Below, piece by piece: positions 6,352-10,797 of a stretch of DNA of 10,797 nucleotides. The notes beneath the pieces are model-generated. The model was not told the origin of the DNA. It saw nothing but the letters and a program-made list of their open reading frames with translations, and searched no databases. The first letter of the stretch is position 1. The number at the start of each line of letters is the position of its first letter. The stretch is from Dysgonamonadaceae bacterium (GTDB lineage: Bacteria > Bacteroidota > Bacteroidia > Bacteroidales > Azobacteroidaceae), in NCBI GenBank assembly GCA_031282925.1, contig JAITCT010000154.1, positions 1 to 10,797 on the forward strand. The letters run 5' to 3'. The position numbers and the translations under genes were made by a program.

Positions 6352-7454
6352 GAATTGTGCTGTTTATTATATTCATACCCAAACGTATCCGCCACCGCTT
6401 TACAGACGATTTTCCCGTTTACGATATTCAGGCCGGTTTTCAAATCGGGATATTTTTCACATGCTTTTTCCCATCCTAAATTTGCGAGCGCCAGAGCATA
6501 AGGCAAAGTGGCATTGGTAAGCGCCAGGGTAGAAGTCATCGGAACGGCTCCCGGTATATTGGCCACACAATAATGGACAACGCCCTCTACTTCATAGACA
6601 GGATTGGCATGCGTAGTGGGGTGTGAGGACTCGAAGCAACCGCCCTGGTCTATGGCTACATCAACCAATACGGAACCCGGTTGTATGAGTTTCAGCATAT
6701 CGCCGGTAATCAGGAACGGGGCTTTAGCGCCCGGAATCAACACGGCGCCGACCACCAAATCAACCTGCGGCAACATTTGTTCTATGTTGTAATGGCTTGA
6801 CATCACAGTATCAACATTCGCCGGCATAATTTCGCTCAGGTAGCGCAGGCGCGGCAGGGAAATATCCGCAATCGTAACATGTGCGCCTAATCCGGCGGCC
6901 ATAAATGCGGCCTGCGTACCAACAATACCGCCGCCCAAAATCAAAACATTGGCGGGTTTCACGCCCGGAACGCCGCCCAAAAGGATTCCTTTGCCGCCTT
7001 GCGGACATTCAAGATACTTGGCGCCTTCCTGTATCGACATCCGCCCGGCTACTTCCGACATGGGAACCAGCAAGGGCAGGGTATGGTCTTTTTCAACGGT
7101 TTCGTAAGCCAGGCAAACAGCTTTGCCGGCTATCATCGCATCGGTCAGCTTTTGATCTGCGGCAAAGTGAAAATAAGTGAATACCAACTGGTTGGGACGA
7201 ATCAGCTTATATTCTTGCTCAACCGGTTCTTTCACTTTCATAATCATATCGGCGCAGGCGAAAACATCCCCGGCTTTCGGGAGGATATGCGCACCGGCGC
7301 GGATGTATGCTTCATTGCTGAAACCGCTGTTTGTGCCGGCGCCGGTTTCAATAAATACGTTATGGCCATGCAGGGTAAATTCCCGGGCGCCGCCCGGAGT
7401 GATGGAAACTCTGTTTTCGTTGTTTTTAATCTCTTTAGGAATACCTATTTTCAT
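6348..7454 (-). CDS. ald: Alanine dehydrogenase
   Basis: NAD-dependent enzyme that interconverts L-alanine with pyruvate and ammonium in the cytoplasm. The 368-residue protein is of normal length and begins MKIGIPKEIKNNENRVSITP. The residues known to bind substrate or act in catalysis in this family are visible: R15, K75 (in MKVKEP), H96 (in YFHFAAD) and D269 (in VDVAIDQGG). The NAD-binding Rossmann motif is LILGGGIVGTQAA at 171-183. The C-terminal signature NIPGAVPMTSTLALTNATLPY at 299-319 separates it from related transhydrogenase and saccharopine dehydrogenase proteins. A candidate promoter lies about 60-90 bases upstream. The stop overlaps the start of the secreted peptidase gene, so the two are probably one transcript. 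Confidence 0.96.
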   Translation of the reverse strand: MKIGIPKEIKNNENRVSITPGGAREFTLHGHNVFIETGAGTNSGFSNEAYIRAGAHILPKAGDVFACADMIMKVKEPVEQEYKLIRPNQLVFTYFHFAADQKLTDAMIAGKAVCLAYETVEKDHTLPLLVPMSEVAGRMSIQEGAKYLECPQGGKGILLGGVPGVKPANVLILGGGIVGTQAAFMAAGLGAHVTIADISLPRLRYLSEIMPANVDTVMSSHYNIEQMLPQVDLVVGAVLIPGAKAPFLITGDMLKLIQPGSVLVDVAIDQGGCFESSHPTTHANPVYEVEGVVHYCVANIPGAVPMTSTLALTNATLPYALALANLGWEKACEKYPDLKTGLNIVNGKIVCKAVADTFGYEYNKQHNS

Positions 7455-7513
7455 AATACGTTAAATATAAATTAATTAATAGAGTTTTACAATTGTATGC
7501 TATTTAGAGGGCG

Positions 7514-7544
7514 TAAAATTACAGTTTTCCATTGAATTAGCAAC
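7514..7544 (-). promoter_or_regulatory. Candidate promoter of ald
   Basis: On the minus strand, GTTG (7541-7544) is followed 19 bases later by TAATTTTA (7514-7521). The layout and spacing fit the Bacteroidetes TTTG-N19-TAnnTTTG promoter with imperfect boxes. The leader to the ald ATG would be about 50 bases. The boxes are weak and the region is AT-rich, so a chance match is possible. Confidence 0.4.
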
Positions 7545-7650
7545 TTTTTAAGGGGAAAATACTGCATTCACTGTAAACGTTCTCCTGCCGTAACGAAAGG
7601 AACGACTATTTATACTTTGCACGGCATGATTTTGTTCATCCTGTTTCATC

Positions 7651-7906
7651 AAAAATGGAAAATTATTTAAACACGAAAGCACAAAGACATTGTTCATAAC
7701 AGGGTGTATTTCAAATTACTGTCCACGTCATTCCTGCGCAGGCGGGAATCTCAATATAAAATATGCGAATCTTCACGGGATTCCCGCCTGCGCGGGAATG
7801 ACAGGCTGCACGGCAACCATTTAAAATACACCCGTTAATACACGGTTTTTGTATCTTCGTGCCTTTGTGCTTTCGTGTCTTCGTGTTTAAATAATTTTCC
7901 ATTTTT
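7651..7906. repeat. Nested inverted-repeat element downstream of guaA
   Basis: This 256-base element in the 457-base guaA-ald spacer consists of three inverted repeats one inside the other. The outer arms are 7651-7677 and 7880-7906, 27 bases with perfect complementarity. The middle arms are 7702-7711 (GGGTGTATTT) and 7824-7833 (AAATACACCC). The inner arms are 7727-7750 and 7779-7802. The right half also has a short run of CACGAA/CACAAAG-type degenerate repeats (about 7855-7886), shortened in the left half. There is no coding capacity beyond repeat translation and no obvious target-site duplication. It ends five bases from the guaA stop codon and may form the 3' end of the guaA message. A miniature mobile element or a folded RNA end are both possible. 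Confidence 0.85.
7727..7802. repeat. Inner REP-like palindrome (GTCATTCC...GGGAATC)
   Basis: Two 24-base arms, 7727-7750 and 7779-7802, are inverted copies with one mismatch, around a 28-base AT-rich loop. Each arm is itself palindromic (ATTCCCGCCTGCGCGGGAAT in the right arm). Sequences of this type, with CATTCCCGC...GCGGGAAT, are widespread dispersed repeats in bacteria and are often mis-annotated as small proteins with SRAGGNP or PACAGMT. Confidence 0.85.
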
Positions 7907-7911
7907 CCCCA

Positions 7912-9432
7912 TTACTCCCATTCAATCGTAGAAGGAGGTTTGGAACTGACGTCATAAACGACGCGATTTACGCCGCGGACTTTATTGATTATTTCGTTCG
8001 ATATTTTAGCTAAAAACTCGTATGGCAGGGCTACCCAATCGGCTGTCATTGCATCGGTCGAGGTAACGGCGCGGAGGGCTACGACATTTTCATAAGTGCG
8101 TTCATCGCCCATCACGCCGACGGAATTGACCGGCAACAGAATAACGCCGGCTTGCCAAACCTGGTCGTATAAGTTCCATTCCCGCAAACCCGAAATGAAA
8201 ATATCGTCTGCGTCCTGCAGAATCCTGACTTTTTCGGGCGTAACGCTGCCCAGTATCCTGACGCCTAACCCGGGGCCGGGGAAAGGATGCCGCTTAATCA
8301 AATGCTCTTCCATGCACAATTCGCGTCCGACTTTCCGGACTTCGTCCTTAAATAACAGACGGAGAGGTTCGATTAATTTCAGGTTCATTTTTTCGGGGAG
8401 GCCGCCGACATTGTGGTGCGATTTGATAACCGTTCCGGTAATTGACAGGGATTCGATAACATCCGGATAAATAGTACCTTGAGCTAACCATTTAACGTCT
8501 TTGCGTTTTTGGGCTTCCTGTTCAAAAATATCAATGAAGCCTTTACCGATGATTTTCCGTTTGCGTTCGGGTTCTGTTACTCCTGCCAGTTTTGTGTAAA
8601 AATATGCCTTGGCGTCAATGCCTGCAACGTTTAGTCCCAAATGTTGATAGTCATGGATGACTTTCTCAAATTCGTTTTTACGTAAAAGGCCGTTATCAAC
8701 GAAAATGCAGGTCAGGTTTTTCCCGACAGCCCGGTGCAAAAGAACGGCGCAGACCGATGAATCCACGCCTCCCGAAAGCGCCAGGATCACTTTGTCGTTG
8801 CCGAGCTGTTTTTTCAGCCCGTCAATCGCTGTTTCGATAAAGGAAGCCGGCGTCCAGTTTTTTTTAGCCTTGCAAACAGCCAAAAAGTTATCCAAAACGG
8901 TCATTCCGATTTCGGTATGGTACACTTCGGGGTGAAACTGTACACCCCAGGTTTTTTCACCTTCTATGCGGTAAGCGGCCGCTTTTACGTCGGCCGTACC
9001 GGCAATGACGGTAAAATGCTCCGGCAGGGCGGTTATTGTGTCCCCGTGGGACATCCAGACCTGGGCTGTATCGCCGGTATTTTTCATCAAAGAATCGTTC
9101 CGGTCAACGGACGTCAAACGGGCGCGCCCGTATTCCCCGGAATTTCCCTTTTCTACTTTTCCCCCGGAAGAATAAGCCAAATACTGTGCGCCGTAACAAA
9201 TTCCCAAAACCGGATATTTGCCCCGAACGGATGACAAATCGGGCTTGAAAGCTCCGGGGTCATTGACCGAAAACGGACTGCCCGACAGGATAATTCCGAT
9301 TACATTTTGAGCATTTTCAGGAAATTTATTATAAGGGACTATCTCGCAATATACGCTTAATTCCCTTAAACGACGGGCTATCAATTGGGTAGTTTGGGAG
9401 CCGAAATCAAGAATGATTATTTTTTCGAGCAT
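7912..9432 (-). CDS. guaA: GMP synthase (glutamine-hydrolysing)
   Basis: Last step of GMP synthesis: amination of XMP using glutamine and ATP, in the cytoplasm. The 506-residue protein starts [20 protein letters not shown], the family's usual N-terminus. The class I glutamine amidotransferase domain (about 1-190) has the nucleophile C79 in GICYGAQ and the dyad H167 and E169 in QFHPEV. The ATP-pyrophosphatase domain has the P-loop LSGGVDSS at 219-226. The C-terminal dimerisation domain holds [14 protein letters not shown] at 382-395 and ends [11 protein letters not shown], the usual terminus. An in-frame ATG at 9498 would add 22 residues, but a -7 promoter box lies inside that extension and the family starts at MLEK, so 9432 is preferred. 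It is probably transcribed on its own. Confidence 0.97.
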   Translation of the reverse strand: MLEKIIILDFGSQTTQLIARRLRELSVYCEIVPYNKFPENAQNVIGIILSGSPFSVNDPGAFKPDLSSVRGKYPVLGICYGAQYLAYSSGGKVEKGNSGEYGRARLTSVDRNDSLMKNTGDTAQVWMSHGDTITALPEHFTVIAGTADVKAAAYRIEGEKTWGVQFHPEVYHTEIGMTVLDNFLAVCKAKKNWTPASFIETAIDGLKKQLGNDKVILALSGGVDSSVCAVLLHRAVGKNLTCIFVDNGLLRKNEFEKVIHDYQHLGLNVAGIDAKAYFYTKLAGVTEPERKRKIIGKGFIDIFEQEAQKRKDVKWLAQGTIYPDVIESLSITGTVIKSHHNVGGLPEKMNLKLIEPLRLLFKDEVRKVGRELCMEEHLIKRHPFPGPGLGVRILGSVTPEKVRILQDADDIFISGLREWNLYDQVWQAGVILLPVNSVGVMGDERTYENVVALRAVTSTDAMTADWVALPYEFLAKISNEIINKVRGVNRVVYDVSSKPPSTIEWE

Positions 9433-9455
9433 GTTGCTGGGTTTAAAATTTCCTG

Positions 9456-9463
9456 CAAATATA
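9456..9463 (-). promoter_or_regulatory. Bacteroidetes-type -7 box for guaA
   Basis: On the minus strand TATATTTG fits the TAnnTTTG consensus, about 24 bases before the guaA ATG at 9432, giving a leader of only about 15-20 bases. No -33 TTTG at the expected 19-21 base distance is evident. The box supports the start at 9432 rather than the in-frame ATG at 9498. Confidence 0.55.
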
Positions 9464-9581
9464 CGTGAAATTATCCAAAGAGAATGGCTTTGTTGCAACG
9501 GAGCTATGAATACAAGTGATTCGTAGCATCGTAGCCTGTTGTTTAAGAGACTTTGTAAGAATCAGGCATACCGGTCTCCTT

Positions 9582-10265
9582 TTAAGACGTCCTCAACCCG
9601 TCAACCAAAAAAGCAATTTTTCCCGACAGCGCCGTCATGGAAGGAAAAACAATATTTGCGCCGGCGTCCGACAAAACTTTATCGGGCAAGGGGCCTGTAT
9701 TGACGGCAATCGTATAAATTCCGGCGGCTACTGCCGATTGTACGCCCAAAGGCGCGTTCTCAACCACTAATGCTTCTCCGGCTTTTACGCCTGCTTTTTC
9801 CAGTCCCAAAAGATAAGGTTCGGGATGCGGTTTCCCGAATTTAACATCGTATCCCGTAACCATTAATTCTTTTTCAAAAAAGCCGGGGAAATCTTTATTC
9901 AGGCTTCCGTATAAAGTCGGTTGCCCCGAACCGGTAACAAGAACCCGTTTTATCCCGCGCTTCTTAACGGTTTCCAATACTTCTTCAGCACCCGGCATAG
10001 GCAGGGGAATCCGGTTCAATTCGACAAAACGTTCGGATTTTTGAGCGTAAATACTTTGTTTTTCTTCTTCGGTAGCGTCATGCCCGTAAGCGCGGTTGAA
10101 AAGAATACCTATCGTCGCCGGGCCGGTCATCCCTTCAAAAAGATAGTAATCGTCGGGATTGGAATCAAAACCCAGCGACAATACGGTTTCATGCCAAGCC
10201 TGTACATGGCATGGCATGGAATCGTATAAGACGCCGTCCATATCAAAGAGAACGGCTTTTATCAT
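9582..10265 (-). CDS. HAD-IA phosphatase, beta-phosphoglucomutase-like
   Basis: Cytoplasmic haloacid-dehalogenase superfamily hydrolase, 227 residues, probably acting on a small sugar phosphate or similar ester. The core motifs are present: FDMDG with D8 (nucleophile) and D10 (acid/base), VLVTGSG with T111/S113, K145 in FGKPHP, and E169-N170 in VVENAPLG. The helical cap follows motif I, with S16, H20 and W24 placed as in beta-phosphoglucomutase. The cap Lys and Arg that hold the substrate's second phosphate in Lactococcus beta-PGM (K45, R49) are not present (EGMTGPAT at 44-51), so a phosphatase is more likely than a mutase. The start at 10265 gives the exact family N-terminus and overlaps the pgi stop in ATGA. 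An ATG at 10382 would add 39 residues lying wholly within pgi and is not used. Confidence 0.88.
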   Translation of the reverse strand: MIKAVLFDMDGVLYDSMPCHVQAWHETVLSLGFDSNPDDYYLFEGMTGPATIGILFNRAYGHDATEEEKQSIYAQKSERFVELNRIPLPMPGAEEVLETVKKRGIKRVLVTGSGQPTLYGSLNKDFPGFFEKELMVTGYDVKFGKPHPEPYLLGLEKAGVKAGEALVVENAPLGVQSAVAAGIYTIAVNTGPLPDKVLSDAGANIVFPSMTALSGKIAFLVDGLRTS

Positions 10266-10797
10266 ATTTGAATGTTTTCGTATCCGGGTTTTTTCAGCAG
10301 GGCAAACATGTTTTTCTTGTATGCCTCTACGCCCGGTTGGTCGAAAGGATTGACGTCGAGTATATAGCCGCTTATTCCACAAGCTCTCTCGAAGAAATAG
10401 AGCAACGCGCCTATGTAATATTCATTCAATTCGGGAAGTTCGATTTTGATATTGGGAACGCCTCCGTCCACATGTGCGATTTGAGTACCCAATTCTGCCA
10501 TTTTGTTCACGTAATCAACCCGTTTTCCGGCTAAATAGTTCAAGCCATCAAGGTCTTCCGCATCCCTCGGCACTTCGACACGGTGTTTCGGGTTAACAAC
10601 GGAAATAACCGTTTCGAAAATGGTGCGTTCACCTTCCTGAATCCATTGACCCATGGAATGCAGGTCGGTAGTGAAATCAACCGATGCGGGGAAAATACCC
10701 TTGTGTTCTTTGCCTTCGCTTTCGCCGTAAAGTTGTTTCCACCATTCGGAAACATAATGCAGTTTGGGATTGAAGTTTGCCAGAATCTCCGTTTTTT
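10262..10797 (-). CDS. pgi: Glucose-6-phosphate isomerase, C-terminal part
   Basis: Interconverts glucose 6-phosphate and fructose 6-phosphate in glycolysis and gluconeogenesis. Only the last 177 residues are in the window; the gene runs off the right edge, where the frame is open. The bacterial short form is about 445-450 residues, so some 60 percent is missing. Visible landmarks are [31 protein letters not shown], and [18 protein letters not shown] near the end. The first Glu of GESEGK, the His of DLHSMGQ and the first Lys of EAYKKN are spaced 21 and 114 residues apart, the spacing of the catalytic Glu, His and Lys in the Bacillus-type enzyme. The stop overlaps the start of the HAD gene by ATGA, indicating an operon. 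Confidence 0.95.
   Translation of the reverse strand, partial: KTEILANFNPKLHYVSEWWKQLYGESEGKEHKGIFPASVDFTTDLHSMGQWIQEGERTIFETVISVVNPKHRVEVPRDAEDLDGLNYLAGKRVDYVNKMAELGTQIAHVDGGVPNIKIELPELNEYYIGALLYFFERACGISGYILDVNPFDQPGVEAYKKNMFALLKKPGYENIQI

Noticed and set aside
7611..7620. TATACTTTGC on the plus strand, resembling a -7 box
   Set aside because: It has three rather than two bases between TA and TTTG, no -33 element, and no plus-strand gene downstream. A transcript would run into the nested repeat only.
7711..7902. 63-residue minus-strand open frame containing SRAGGNP and PACAGMT
   Set aside because: It lies wholly within the nested inverted repeat. These strings come from translating the GTCATTCCCGC-type REP sequence and recur as spurious proteins in many genomes.
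9433..9498. 22-residue N-terminal extension of GuaA from the ATG at 9498
   Set aside because: The -7 box TATATTTG lies inside it, and the family N-terminus begins at [13 protein letters not shown].
9499..9581. Short tandem TCGTAGCA-TCGTAGCC and surrounding sequence between guaA and the HAD gene
   Set aside because: Two 8-base copies are too little to call a repeat element. No terminator, tRNA or small gene could be supported there.
10266..10382. 39-residue N-terminal extension of the HAD protein
   Set aside because: It is entirely inside the pgi coding sequence in another frame, is rich in Arg and Lys with no HAD character, and the motif-bearing protein starts at the ATGA overlap.

Overview
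The window looks like a chromosomal stretch from a member of the Bacteroidetes, probably Bacteroidales. The reasons are Bacteroidetes-type -7 promoter boxes (TAnnTTTG) ahead of the glycogen synthase and guaA genes, start codons with almost no Shine-Dalgarno sequence, a eukaryote-like GT3 glycogen synthase of the kind known from Bacteroides, and a short bacterial-type Pgi. The genus cannot be fixed from the sequence alone.

Layout. Positions 1-1769 (+) carry pstC and pstA, the two membrane subunits of the phosphate ABC transporter, overlapping by ATGA. The ATPase gene pstB, which usually follows, is not there. Positions 1770-2541 are a gene-free island of modular palindromic repeats: four full units (three forward, one inverted) plus partial modules, ending in a terminator-like hairpin made from a repeat module. 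Positions 2542-4173 (+) encode a GT3 glycogen synthase. A short AT-rich repeat cluster (4198-4309) separates it from a convergent block on the minus strand.

The minus-strand block, in transcription order, is pgi (cut by the right edge), a HAD-IA phosphatase-like gene overlapping pgi by ATGA, guaA with its own -7 box, a 457-bp spacer holding a nested inverted-repeat element, and then ald (alanine dehydrogenase) overlapping a secreted M3-like metallopeptidase by ATGA. pgi-HAD and ald-peptidase are therefore probably two translationally coupled pairs, with guaA as a separate unit between them.

Working together: pgi and glycogen synthase both belong to hexose-phosphate and storage metabolism but lie on opposite strands and are not co-transcribed. 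The ald-peptidase pair fits peptide and amino-acid catabolism (inference). All complete genes look intact; no frameshifts, insertion sequences, CRISPR arrays, tRNAs or rRNAs were seen. The protein-coding content is housekeeping. I see no convincing undescribed enzymatic or defence system. The unusual material is non-coding: the modular repeat island after pstA, the nested palindrome after guaA and the repeat cluster after the glycogen synthase gene.
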